The notes under the pieces were generated by a model. That model was not told the origin of the DNA and did not search any database. It saw only the letters and a list, made by a program, of their open reading frames with translations. A DNA stretch of 64,000 nucleotides from positions 628,793 through 692,792 of the forward strand of contig PDUO01000003.1 in NCBI GenBank assembly GCA_003008705.1. The letters are read 5' to 3'. Position 1 is the first letter of the stretch. Each line of letters starts with the position of its first letter. Origin of the DNA: Pezicula radicicola. Taxonomy: Eukaryota > Ascomycota > Leotiomycetes > Helotiales > Dermateaceae. Shown here piece after piece: positions 1-11,026 of this stretch. A program made the position numbers and the translations under genes.

Positions 1-1569
1 TAAATATTAGACTAAAGCTATATATAATAAACACGATTCCCTAAATATATAATATACTTAGGAAGAGGTAGATAGTACTAAAATACCTAATTGTAAACCT
101 CTAAAAACTAGATAGGTTTATAAAACTAGGGAACTACCTAATAACTATATAGAGTTTAAAGCTAGATTTATAGCTAAAGGTTTCGAATAACTATATAGTC
201 TAGACTATATAGATACCTTTACTAATATTATTAAATAAATAGCTTGGAAAATAGTCTTTGTACTAGCTATATTATATAATTAGTATATATATAAAATAGA
301 TATAATTTCTGCNTTTATATAAAGTAATATAGATCTACCTATATATTTAAGATAAGCCCTAGGATTTATTAAACATCCTAATATAGTACTTAGATTAAAT
401 AAAGCTCTATATAGCTTAAAGTAATTAGCTAGACTATAGTTTTTAACTCTTATAGATATACTAGTTACTAAATTAGGCTTTAGATCCCTATTAGCTGAAA
501 ACTATATATTTATAAAAGATAATATAATACTATATGTCTTTGTAGACAATATAGCTATTATAAGCCCTAGTATAAACTCTATTAGTAGCTTCTACGATAC
601 TATAGAGAAATACTTTAAAATAAAAAGACTAGGGCCTATAGTTGATTATCTAGGAATAGAAATAGAGAGAACTAGTACTATACTAAAACTAAAATAAACT
701 AAATATATAAAGAAGGTACTAGCTAAATTTAATATACTAGAAAGTAGTATAATTAGTACTCCTTTAGATCTAAAGGTTATATTAGAACCTAATAAAGGAT
801 AAGCCTCTAAAACAAAGATTAAATACTATTAAAGTATTATAGGCTCTTTATTATATTTAGCTTTAGCTACTAGAATAGATATAGTAGCTAGTATTAGTAA
901 ATTATCTAGATTTCTATCTAATCCTAGTAAAATATATATANAGTATATAAATAGGGTATTTAGATACCTAAAAGACTCTATAGATTTAGGAATCACTTAT
1001 TCTAATAATAAAGAAAATAGCTCTTTAATAGGCTATTGTGATTCTAATTATATAGGTGATATAGCTACTAGAAAATCCACTAGTAGCTATATATTCTTCT
1101 TAGCTAGTAGCCCGATTTCTTAGAAATCTAAATTACAATCTATAATAGTATAAAGTACTACAGAAGCTAAGTATATAGCTATTACTAGTACTATTAAAGA
1201 GGTAGTCTATATAAAGTAAATTCTAATAGAATTAGGCTATTTTAAACAGACTAAATTACCTCTATATATAGATAATAATAGTACCTTATTACTAGCTAAT
1301 AACCCTACTTTTTATAAAAGAACTAAATATATAGTAGTAAAATACTACTATAGTAGAGACCTAGTAGAAAAAGGAATTATAGATCTATTATATATTCCTT
1401 CTAAAGAGTAAAAGGCAGATAGCCTAACTAAGCTATTAAATAGAGTTAAGTTTATATACTTTCTAACTCTAATAGGCTTTAATTAGTACTACTAGTTATT
1501 ATATATTATATATATATATAGTACTAAAGCTCTTTGTCTCTTAGTTTATTATAGTACTTATTAAGAGGG
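1..1569 (+). mobile_element. Degraded Ty1/copia retrotransposon pol (reverse transcriptase-RNase H part), left end outside window
   Basis: Reading through many stop codons, the plus strand still shows copia pol landmarks in order: KARFIAKGFE near 162-190, a GLDY-like stretch near 200, a first-strand motif IDIISAFI near 297, LNKALYSLK near 398-422, a polymerase box reading FVDN (normally VDD) near 538-550, and RNase H motifs AEAKYIAI near 1160 and SKE-KADSLTKLL near 1400-1440. A purine-rich tract (aagagggcg, 1563-1571) sits just before the LTR, as expected at the 3' end of a copia element. Almost every CAA/CAG has become TAA/TAG and the composition is extremely AT-rich, which is the RIP signature. 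The element is dead. Its 5' part and 5' LTR are outside the window. Confidence 0.88.
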
Positions 1570-1571
1570 CG

Positions 1572-2143
1572 TATTGTATTATATAATATAATTATATACT
1601 ATAATTACCCTGTAGCTATAGTAATCTTTAGTAGTCGCTAAAGCCCTGTAATAATATTTACTACTTTCGTGTATAACTCCGGCTATATTAGTTATATAAC
1701 CTTAGTTTCTGTATTATATACTTCCTTATTAGGAATAGTATATATAAGACACTAAACTAGCCGAATCGAATGGATAGGGAAGGAGAAAACTAAACTAGTA
1801 GTTTTCTAGTTATAAACTAGTTTTTAGTTTATAAGGAAAGACTACTTATTTAAGTAGGAATAGTGAGGTCTAATTAAGTAGACTAAATAAGGTAATTTAT
1901 ATAAATTTACTATTAAGATAATTTATATAACTATATACTTATAATATATATTTTATTTTATTTTATATTATATTATTTTACTAGTATTTTATAAGTAAAG
2001 TAAAGCCTTCCTAACTTAGTAGTTTATATAACTTAGTCTATACTAAATATAGTAGTCTTTACAACTAGCCTTTTTGTATATAGATAGCCTCTCTTTCTTA
2101 GTAGATAGATATCTTTGAATTCAAGTCTTTAGTTCTATATATT
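1572..2143 (+). repeat. 3' LTR of the copia element
   Basis: This segment directly follows the purine tract at the end of pol and is nearly identical to the reverse complement of 2421-2991, so its extent is defined by comparing the two copies. The expected TG start is mutated to TA here, while the other copy keeps TG. The length is about 572 bp. Confidence 0.8.
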
Positions 2144-2420
2144 ATTACCTCTTACTTATCTATCTAGTATCTCTGTTCGACGCTCCTCCTACTCTATATT
2201 TATAGTGTGCTTTAGGCTATGCCCACCCTACCTACCCACCTACCCTATTTCACCCTATACTTATAGCCTATATCTTGATATAAACTATAGTCTAAACTAG
2301 TCGGAACTGGTCTAAACTACTCTAACCTACTAGGATCCTTTAAACCTGATTAAGCCTAGTTTAAACCTTATTTAATCTTAGTTTAAACCTAGTTTAAGTA
2401 CCTATAGAAAGGTACCTAAG
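2144..2420. other. Spacer between two inverted LTR copies
   Basis: No gene is seen. It holds a degenerate run of short TTTAAACCTAGTTTA-like units around 2335-2395 and a pyrimidine-rich patch around 2220-2250. Together with its flanks it forms the loop of a large inverted repeat. Confidence 0.5.
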
Positions 2421-2991
2421 TAATATATAGAACTAAAGACTTAAATTCGAAGATATCTATCTACTAAGAAAAAGAGGCTATCTATATATAAAAGGCTAGT
2501 TGTAAAGACAACTATATTTAGTATAGACTAAGTTATATAAACTACTAAGTTAGGAAGGCTTTACTTTACTTATAAAATACTAGTAAAATAATATAATATA
2601 AAATAAAATAAAATATATATTATAAGTATATAGTTATATAAATTATCTTAATAGTAAATTTATATAAATTACCTTATTTAGTCTACTTAATTAGACCTTA
2701 CTATTCCTACTTAAATAAGTAGTCTTTCCTTACGAACTAAAAACTAGTTTATAACTAGAAAACTACTAGTTTAGTTTTCTCCTTCCTTATCTATTCGATT
2801 TAACTAGTTTAGTATCTTATATATACTATTCCTAATAAGGAAATATATAATATAGAAACTAAGGTTATATAACTAGTATAGCTAGAGTTATATATAAAAG
2901 TAGTAAATATAGTTATAGGGGTTTAGTAACCACTAAATGTCACTATAGCTACAGGGTATTATAGTATATAATTATATTATAAAATACAACA
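2421..2991 (-). repeat. Inverted LTR copy of the same copia family
   Basis: The reverse complement aligns almost base for base with 1572-2143. In this orientation it begins TGTTGTAT, so the canonical TG is preserved. No purine tract or pol sequence adjoins its outer side, so it looks like a solo LTR or a second insertion in opposite orientation. A few sites differ between the copies, as expected if each was mutated independently. Confidence 0.78.
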
Positions 2992-2995
2992 AATA

Positions 2996-3066
2996 GGCTT
3001 ATTCTTTCTATACTAAATAGAGTATAGGCTCTATATAAGGCAAAGGGGTGGTATACTAAGTATTAA
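2996..3066 (+). mobile_element. Tc1/mariner transposase C-terminal remnant
   Basis: The plus strand ends in KAKGWYTKY followed by TAA at 3064-3066. The same terminal residues occur at the end of the degraded transposase at 43953-45307 (near 45110-45132), and the preceding ILSILNRV- part also aligns. Only the last 20-25 codons survive, abutting the inverted LTR, which suggests the LTR insertion truncated an older DNA transposon. Confidence 0.6.
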
Positions 3067-3450
3067 AGCTCTAAGTTAGTGCCTTTAGATGAATATATTA
3101 TTAGATTTTTAAATAGTTTAGGAAGGCTAAGTAGGATAAATGGGAAATAGTACGGTATTATATAATATAGAGCATGTACAAAGACTTTTAGCACCGAATT
3201 TTACATCCTTTTGTGTTTAATATATAAAATATAACTTGAGGATAATTTTTTTAGTAGGTAGTAAAAGCTATAGAGAGTCTAATAAGACTAGTCCTATAGT
3301 AAAACACAGACTAGTAAAAGAAAGGGAAGACTGGCAGTGAAACGCCAGTGGGCAGTAGATGAGCCACGGGGTCTAAGTACTCCCGAAACTCAGCAAAACG
3401 GAAGTCCTTGAGTTTAATGAATATGACCTAGTTGCAAGAGGGTAAGCATT

Positions 3451-4458
3451 CTAACCAACCCGATCCATGGGAAGCCGAAGACAACGCACATAATCGTTAC
3501 AGTAGCCTGAAGTTGCCCCTGTTGGGTCCCATTTCACGAGACCATATGAGCCATTGCTCTCGAGAATAGTGATATCTGGATCGAGAAACTCATCTTGGGT
3601 GATGTCAGAGTTCTTTGCTTGTTGCCCCATTAGATACACTAACCGATTAGAAACTAGAAAGGGACTATACCTGATGCCAATCGAGAAGTGTCTCGTGTAC
3701 CCACTTCGCCATCGTGGCCTTATCGTCAGCATCGGACTCTCGTAGGAGACCCAAAGGCATGAACGGCATTCGAAACTTGAAATCGGTGTCGAAGAGATGT
3801 GCAACTGCAGGCGAATCCCTTTCTGGGTTTGAGAAGTCGGGGTGGATATAATATGAGAATAGTTCCTTCCGCTACGGAAGCAAGTATCAGATTCACCATC
3901 GGAAATAATTGCCGAGGAAGTTTCACGTACCTTTATTGCAGCTTCAGCTTCGTTATTGGGAAGGTCCCTTGCTGGTACGTCTGGCATATGCGTACCTTGG
4001 ATCGGCTTCACGCCGAGGAGAAAAGGTGGCAAGGTGATGCCCGCAGCACTATAATATGCCAATGGGTCACTCCAGGTACGTATCAATACAATCTTGCCGC
4101 TCTCGATGATAATCAATTCAATATGGGGACAATCAAAAGGCCTTTCGAAGCTGTCTCCCCATGTGACCTTCGCTCTGGTGCGAGATTCCACCCAGAATCG
4201 AGATGGGTCAAGGGTGGGGTATTTGATAATATCCTTGCGGGACCAGTCCCTCACCGTTCGTCGAAACCAATCTTTCAGTAGAGGACGCTTTCTCTTGTCG
4301 AATCTTTGATACATTCCAGGCGGTGCATATGGGAATTCCATAACACATTCGGTGTCCAACAAGGATGCCTCTTCATCTTCATCGTTCCAAAAGGGAGTGT
4401 GCAAGTACTTCTCTAGAACTAAGTCGTTTGAAGTGCGCAATTTGTTGACACCTTCCAT
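3451..4458 (-). CDS. Tandem SnoaL-like (PhzA/PhzB family) protein, 3 exons
   Basis: A spliced model joins 4458-3931, 3871-3671 and 3612-3451 (introns of 59 and 58 bp, GTACGT..TAG and GTATAG..AAG; phase 0 throughout), giving about 296 residues. The first half matches the PhzA/B-type SnoaL fold: DPSRFWVESRTRAKVTWG, then ESGKIVLIRTWSDPLAYYSAAGITLPPF, which corresponds to the family's 'GKI..REfmNP..L...gi.vP' end. After intron 1 a second domain starts (ELFSYYIHPDFSNP, FRMPFMPLGLLRESD, MAKWVHETLLDW) and runs into GYCNDYVRCLRLP. Family members are cupped alpha+beta proteins acting on small metabolites; PhzA/B assist condensation in bacterial phenazine synthesis, but no other phenazine gene is present, so the substrate is unknown. 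The second domain stops early at TAG 3451-3453, and the downstream codons (NAYPLATR) resemble the missing continuation, so a Trp-to-stop change is possible. Confidence 0.72.
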   Translation of the reverse strand: MEGVNKLRTSNDLVLEKYLHTPFWNDEDEEASLLDTECVMEFPYAPPGMYQRFDKRKRPLLKDWFRRTVRDWSRKDIIKYPTLDPSRFWVESRTRAKVTWGDSFERPFDCPHIELIIIESGKIVLIRTWSDPLAYYSAAGITLPPFLLGVKPIQGTHMPDVPARDLPNNEAEAAIKVRETSSAIISDGESDTCFRSGRNYSHIISTPTSQTQKGIRLQLHISSTPISSFECRSCLWVSYESPMLTIRPRWRSGYTRHFSIGIRYSPFLVSNRLVYLMGQQAKNSDITQDEFLDPDITILESNGSYGLVKWDPTGATSGYCNDYVRCLRLPMDRVG

Positions 4459-5760
4459 GCTGTTTTTGTATTATTTTGATTTGGAGCTTAACTATGGGTA
4501 AATCCCACGCAGAAAATACTCACAGACAGGGTAACTGACAGACAAGGAAGAATAAGTACATATGATCGAGGGCAGGTACAGAGCAATTTTGTTCAAAATC
4601 GAATTCTAGCAGGCACCCGTAGCGCAGTTATGTAAAGAACTGCAGAGTGTGGCCACGCCACTTTTCATTATAAGCCAAACCGAAATAGGGCAAAAGATAG
4701 ACACAAAATAGCAATACTTGACACCAGCAGACAGGCATTGCCTAAATATGTGCTAAGGTGACGCGTCCCCTCGAGATTCGGTTCCTAATATGCTAAGGAA
4801 GACAAGTTGACTCGGGCTTTATTACGGCAATACAAACCTCTAACCACACGCCATATACCCAATAGCTGTCGATAAGTCCCTTACTAGTCGGCATACACAA
4901 CCAGTACTGGCTTTAGTGCCTATTAACGATATAAGCCACCAAGGCGGTATATGATCCATGTTCATTTACCGATCTATTGCGAATTTCCTTAGTACATATA
5001 GAATTTTATGTGTACATACCTTGCCTGCCAGTCCTGTTTGCAACGTTAAATAAATCTACCGTTGCTATCAAGGGCCAAATTCCTTGCTCTCCCTAGCATA
5101 AGTTCCGACCTTGATTCAACCCCCTAGACCGTCACCCTAGCTAGCAGGCAGAGAAACATAAGATGTTTAACGACACACAGCATCTAGACTAGAGGAGTCG
5201 GCTAGGAATCCTACAAGACACTCCCCAAGGGCAAAGATATCTCGGCTTGCTAGTAGATGCACAATATATTATCCCGTAAAGAAAGTTTCTGCTTGGCTTA
5301 ATTTGGTTACGTGAAGTTGCAATGCTTTGTACTATAAACAGCAAAGCTACCCCAGCTGGCCACCAATGCAAGCTGTTTGTAATTTAGAAGCACCCCTATT
5401 AAGTTGATTGATGTTCCAGAAATACCTCCTAAAAGGACAGTTTCAATGTCTTGCCTGTTATAAATGTAAGCTTAACACAGTTTCGAGGGCAGATAAACAC
5501 TCCGCTTATAGTATGCGCACAGACGCTCCACTATATGACGGGCCCACCATCGGGACCACCTTGTCCCTACTCTATCGGGTATGTAGATGGGCCTCGTTAG
5601 TCCTGCGTGCTATACTCGATGGGGTAAATAGATAGACCACGAACTCCTACTCAGTCATGCTGATACTATAATACTCTAAGCATAAAATAGTACATAACCC
5701 TACGAAGCGCAAGGTGAGTAAGGCAATAATGTTATTTCTCCCTTCATATATATTCAACTC
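4459..5760. other. Intergenic region between the SnoaL gene and the MFS gene
   Basis: About 1.3 kb between divergently transcribed genes, so it should hold both promoters. Only short frames occur and none resembles a known protein. No repeats or RNA genes were recognised. Confidence 0.5.
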
Positions 5761-7543
5761 ATGTCGATTGCTGTGTACAAAGGGAGCGCTGATGCTCCAG
5801 CTTTAGGTCAAGATCTATCAGACGCCGTTAGGGAAGACAACATTGAAGGATCAACGTTCATTGTCGACAATGACAACAAAATAAAGGCAGTGTCAGGCGC
5901 GAAAGCACACTTATTGGACGGAGATGGAACCATCATCCTCGTGCCAACTCCATCAAAGGATCCAGCGGATCCCCTCAACTGGACATTGTCTCGTAAATGG
6001 ACGATCATCGCGTTCTTAGTACTCTGGAGTTCTGCCGCTCTCGCCGTGCAAGCTTTCCTCGGCAACTACCTCCCATCACTAGCTGAGAAGTACCCAGATA
6101 AATCATACAGCAATATCGTTCTTTTATACACCATCACGGTCCCAATGATTGCTCCTGGCGAAATGTTGTTCGTGCCACTAGCCGTGACATACGGACGAAG
6201 ACTAGCCATTCTTGTTGCTTGCCTCCTACTCTTTGTTTCGACAATATGGGGAGCATACTCCGGGTCTTTCAAGTCCCTTCTGGGTGCTCGGATTGTTGAA
6301 GGACTCGCTGGCGGTCCTACTGATGCCATCTTTATCACCGTTATCCAGGAATTTACCTACGTCCACGAGCGGGGACACATGATGGGTGCCACGATCATGG
6401 CGCAACTGGCTCTTCCCACTCTCTTTGCAATTGTTACCAATTACATGGCGCTCGTGGTTGGATTCAAATGGCCTTTTATCATGTTTGCCTGCATTGCTGC
6501 AGTGGCATTTGCTGGACTCTTCCTCTTTATGCCCGAGACAAGATATAACCGTCACATCAACTCTGACCAACATGAAGTCACCTTGAAGGAGCACAGGGTG
6601 ACGTTGAGAGAAATTTCTTCTTCCACCACCTACTCACAATATAGTCTCCGGGAACAGTTGAAGATATTTGTTGGCAGAGGCAGTGGTGATGATAGCAAAT
6701 TTTTCAACATATACAAATCGATGGGTGTCTTGATGTTAAATCCTATCGTTTGGTGGATTGCACTTCTGAACACTGTATCAACTGGGTATGGAATATCACT
6801 TCTTTATTGAAGACTTTTTGGGTGTTCACAATGATAGGAGAATGAATTGACTGACCTGTTTGTTCTTAGATCATATACTGCACTCAGTACGATTTATGCG
6901 TCAATGCTTGTTGCACCTCCATGGAGTTGGCCCGCCACCAATGTGGGCCTCATCACACTTACCGTTGTACCTGCTGGAATTAGTGTGTTCTCCAATCAAG
7001 ACTCTTATTTCAATTGCTGACCGCATGTTGCTAGTCAACTGGTTCCTTCTCGGCTGGTATAATGATAAATTACTTTTGTGGATGGCCAAACGTAACAAGG
7101 GCGTTGTCGTTCCAGAGAACCGCTTGATTCTGCTCACAATTCCTGTCTCATTGATGATCGGCGCAAACATCGGCTTTGGCGCACTTGCACAGCAATATCT
7201 CGTCACTAACGTAGGTGGAAACCAGCCTCATTGGTTCTCTTTAGCATTTCTTGTAACTCTCTTCATCATGGGGTTCGGTGGTATTCTAGAAATCACATAT
7301 ACCTACCTATCAACGACTGTAAAACCAATCCACTCCCTTGCAGCTATGACAGTTGTATCAGTAATACGGGATATGGCTTCCTTTGGCATGAGCTATGGCG
7401 TTACAAGCTTTGCCGCAAACTGTGGTTATCAGACAAGCTTTGGTATTTATGGGCTGCTCGTAGGTTTCATTGGTCTTGGTGGTGTTCCTGTATATTTATA
7501 TGGCGAAAAGTTACGGCTGAAGTATGTAGCTACCACTATCTAG
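5761..7543 (+). CDS. MFS drug:H+ antiporter-type transporter (12 TM), 3 exons
   Basis: The spliced model is 5761-6785, 6870-6982 and 7035-7543, giving about 548 residues. Intron 1 (84 bp, GTATGG..TTAG with a CTGAC branch) and intron 2 (52 bp, GTGTGT..CTAG, CTGAC) restore one reading frame. The soluble N-terminus (about 75 residues) leads into DPLNWTLSRKW, the usual motif just before TM1 in fungal DHA1-like transporters. Motif-like segments follow: GRRLAILVACLLLF after TM2-3, RIVEGLAGGPTDAIFITVIQE in TM4-5, and FLFMPETRYNR at the end of TM6. The central loop carries EHRVTLREISSS, and the second half starts at LNPIVWWIALLNTVSTG. After splicing, GWYNDKLLLWMAKRNKGVVVPENRL is the normal loop 8-9 signature. 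It sits in the plasma membrane and probably exports small hydrophobic compounds. No stop or frameshift is seen. Confidence 0.85.
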
Positions 7544-7711
7544 GAGTCGACGGGATTCATCCATCTATCCATATAAACATACCGAATTCTGAAACGGGTC
7601 ATTTGAATCAAGTTTGTTTTACATGTCGCTGAGTCGATTGTGTGAAGCTGCATGTATCCAGTTTTTCTTCCCGCTGCAAACCCCACTGCTAGACGCTTTA
7701 TTATAGTTATG
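7544..7711. other. 3' flank of the MFS gene
   Basis: Short gap between the transporter stop codon and the MITE-like element. It presumably contains the polyadenylation region. Nothing else is seen. Confidence 0.4.
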
Positions 7712-8171
7712 GCGTCGTATTACGGCCAAGTGGTCAGAAACGTTTGCATATACTAAAAATAGATTGCCAAGTGTTTTCTGCCAGCAGAAAACTACAGAGG
7801 TTAGAGAGCTTATACTTTCGGCCTATAGAGAGCTTATATTTTTGGGCTATATAGAGCTTATATTTCGGGTTACATAGATCCTACCTTATGTTTCTAGTAG
7901 TATAGAGCTCTAAGGTAGCTTATATCTAAGTTTAATATTTAAATAATTATCCTAGATAATTATATCTCTTATTATTTACTTAATTATAAGTAAATATTTA
8001 TTTATTAAGTTCTAGGTATAAGATATACTTCTTATTAAAAAAAATAAAACTAATAAAAAAGAAGGAATATTAATATTAAGGCTCTAGAACTTATCGCCCT
8101 ACCTCTATCTATAAGCGGTGTATAAATTAGGTTAGAAATTAGTTTCTAACTACTTTGCCGTAATACGACGC
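7712..8171. mobile_element. MITE-like element with 30-bp terminal inverted repeats
   Basis: The left end reads GCGTCGTATTACGGCCAAGT and continues to GGTCAGAAAC. The reverse complement of the right end is the same apart from three differences, each consistent with RIP (C/G to T/A). The 460-bp body is AT-rich and non-coding. It contains three spaced copies of an AGAGCTTATA unit (7800-7865) and several small palindromes (7930-8040). The flanks carry TTATAG/CTATAA, but a clean target duplication could not be fixed. Confidence 0.7.
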
Positions 8172-8610
8172 TATAATAGTTTATTGTTTTATTACAACCA
8201 AGGTGGTGTTAGCTAGGCGTCAACACTGGTACATCTGGAAATGATGATCCTTGTCTCCCGACCTATTGCGCATTATCAACCTCTTCCAAAGCAGGATCCA
8301 ACGAAATACTTGTATTCTTTTGTGGTCAATTCGATGCCATGTCGGTTTCTACTTTGTCATGCATTCTACTTCCAGGAGGCTTCATTCACCAAGTCTTATA
8401 TGTCCTATAAATCCTATGACTAAGGGCTCTGTATTTTCGAGTGACGTAACGGCCTTTAAAGCACGCACAAAGAACTACACTGTAGCCTAGTTGATTTGTT
8501 TTCTTCGCAGTCTTAGTTGACGCTAATCAATGCTTGATGGTTTGGTGTAGAATTGGGTGATATCAGAAGCTGCAGCTGATACTAAATATGGAAATAAGAG
8601 TATTCTTACC

Positions 8611-8729
8611 ACATACGACCATAGACTGAGGAGAACTGGGCATCCCGTCCGCTCTGCCATACATAAACCTCAGATCGGTAGATTAGTAGTTGGGTGGGTG
8701 ACCACCAGCGAATACCTACTGTTGTATGT
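8611..8729 (+). rRNA. 5S ribosomal RNA (dispersed single gene)
   Basis: The 119-nt sequence starts ACATACGACCATAG and ends GTTGTATGT, which pair as helix I. The highly conserved fungal segments CATCCCGTCCGCTCT and TTAGTAGTTGGGTGGGTGAC are present. Helix II pairs CTGAGG with CCTCAG, where Neurospora-type 5S has GTGTGG/CCACAC, i.e. compensated changes, so the copy is probably functional. The internal A and C boxes for RNA polymerase III lie within the gene. In Pezizomycotina 5S genes are scattered singly, as here. Confidence 0.93.
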
Positions 8730-8735
8730 TTTTTT
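8729..8735 (+). terminator. RNA polymerase III terminator of the 5S gene
   Basis: A run of seven T residues directly at the 3' end of the 5S rRNA, the standard Pol III stop. Confidence 0.8.
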
Positions 8736-9180
8736 GGTCTTTTTGCCACTTATTCTAGGCTCAACAATAGTAAAGTGTTTAAGCCGTTTAACATCAAGAT
8801 AAAATCAAGTAATATGTTGATGTACAATTAATTCAATGTCTTCTTTTAATTAATCAATCCCGTCACTTAAACGGAATAGAAGTTTGTAGAGCTAAGAAGT
8901 CCCCCTTTCCGTTCTAGCTTAATTGTTAAGCGGGCCCAAGAACACGCCTGGGCTCGCCGTGGAAATTGAAGTTGGGCCACTGAAATACCTCAAATAACTC
9001 ACTTCAGTTGAGTAACTTGGCCAATAATTGGAACAGCTGTTTGTTGAGTGACCCCTTTTATGTAAGTAACACATTTGTAGTGACTTTTTAGTATTCCTAG
9101 ATTTTCGCTTGTTTAGTATCCCAAATTCAATCTCATTAGCGAGCAGGGTTAGTAAACATACTAGAGGTCTTGTCAGTTAC
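8736..9180. other. Intergenic region after 5S rRNA
   Basis: No open frame or repeat of note. Nothing recognised. Confidence 0.4.
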
Positions 9181-11026
9181 TCATCTTGACATAACAACAG
9201 GGTCTGTACTTACTCGAAAGGCCATATTATCAAGATCCGTTTGATCCAACCGCACAACACTCCCTACCGTCACAACACCACCACCAACATCTAGCACTCT
9301 TCTCTTCCGATTCCTCATCCACAGAAAGCAAAATACACCAACGATACAAAGCACTTGAATGACAATGCAAACGAACATCATTCCAACCCCCAACGCATAC
9401 CTTGACGCTTGCTCAGTCTTAAAGACGAACGGACCACAAAAATTGCCTAGGCAATATCCCATAATGAGAAAAGCATTCGTTGTGATATTTTTGGTGTGAC
9501 CTGCTGTGTTCGCTGCAGCGAGCGTCATAGTGAGCGTCCAGGTCGCTGTATAGGAAAAGAATATCCAGATACAGACTAGCCGGCCGTAAGGGTTTGATTC
9601 GGAGATTATGTAGAGTCCAATCAGGCCGGTGAGGAAGGGAATTAGGCAAACGAGCATCATTACGCAACGCATATTAGGGAAGGCACTTGCAATGTAGCTG
9701 TGTGGGGATATTAGTGTGCATTTAGGTAATGAGTTAACAAATCTTACGTTGCTGCTACGCAGGCGATGAACTAGACAGCGCCGCTGGGCATTTCCATGAG
9801 GATTGTACGTAGGGTGGTGAAGTCCATGCCTTTGGTGATGAGACCTTGAAACTGTCGATGTCTTAGTGCTCAGGACTTTGAGAGGCAATGGGACGATTTG
9901 CAGTGGTTAGTCCACCATTTGGACAATTGCTGGTGAAAGCAAATAGGAATAATAGCCATGTCTTGACATCAATGAGTGCCTCTAGGAACTTAGGAGATAT
10001 ATTAGCGTCTGATCTATAATGAATATGATGCATAATTATACTTGGTCTTTTTTGAAGGTCTTGTTCTCTATTCCAGTTCCATTCTCCGCTATTCTTGCGA
10101 TTGCTACTTTCCTTTCTACAGATGTGAGAAACTTTGCGGTTGCTGGAGAATCTGGAAGAACGAAGGCTAGAATAACACCTGGGCTCATCAGTCTAGGACT
10201 ATGAGCTACGACAATTTTCACTCACCCCAAAGGGCTGTGATAGCACCAAACAACTAAATTTATTAGCAGCAGCAATAGAGCCTCAAATAAGAAAGAGTAT
10301 GTACCAAAAACATAATCCTCCAACTGCTCAGACTACCATTAATATTCCCAATTCCGTAGTTGACTGCACCACCTAAAATATAGGAAATACCAGCGGAACC
10401 AATCCATATTCCCATGCGAAGTGGCTGCTCGGATCTTTTATACCACATCGTAAATATGATCATACTAGCCGGATTAATAGAAGCCTTCATAACACCGAGA
10501 AATGTGCGGATCGTAGCAAGAGTTGCGAAATCATGACATGGAGCATGGCACATGAGAATGACGCCTCATAATATAACCTATTCAGGGCATTAGAAATAGA
10601 AATATTAGAGGGATATCAAGAGGAAACCAACTGTTGATGACATGAACTTCGCAACTGGAAGACGCTGGAACAATAAGTTGGTAGGATACTCCCAAACTAG
10701 GTAACTTAGATAGAATATGGCTCCCAGCTATGAATATTCAGTCTCAATAAAGTTTACTTGGGCCTGAAGACTAGAGACAGCTGCATAACCCAGCGTCGAC
10801 TTGTCAACTAACTGAAGCATGTAGGTAAAACATCTATTGAATGTCAGTATGACTCCGCAATTGTAAGTCTTACATTAGTGAGTACAAACAGCAATGGTGT
10901 AAGCCGACAATCAATTTTCCAGAGGAGACTGTCAGGGATTGGTATGTCTTCTAGCACCCCCTGAGAAACTTCAATGTCGTATTTTTTGCTAAAAGCATCG
11001 ACTACCTCGTTGCTTTTCTTCCCCAT
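9181..11026 (-). pseudogene. Dal5/allantoate-permease-like MFS transporter, inactivated
   Basis: Transporter motifs of the anion:cation symporter (Dal5-type) family appear in order on the minus strand. MGKKSNEVVDAFSKKYD begins at 11026; then YMLQLVDKSTLGYAAVSSLQ, LGAIFYLSYLVWEYPTNLLF, IRTFLGVMKASINPASMIIF, MWYKRSEQPLRMGIWIGSAG, FVLPDSPATAKFL, and finally TM10-12 with TNAFLIMGYCLGNFCGPFVF. Three in-frame stops interrupt it: TAG at 10728-10730 where the family has Trp (EYS-W-LG), TGA at 10566-10568 (W-GVILMCHA), and TAG at 9771-9773 where Gln is expected. All three are TGG/CAG changed by a transition in a CpA context, the RIP preference. An intron joint after 10870 also does not keep frame. It lies divergent to the dipeptidase at 11430, so the pair may once have imported and split small amide or peptide nitrogen sources. 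Confidence 0.82.

Noticed and set aside
3320..3400. tRNA-like GC-richer patch beside the transposon zone
   Set aside because: No cloverleaf, no T-loop consensus; no tRNA gene could be found in the window.
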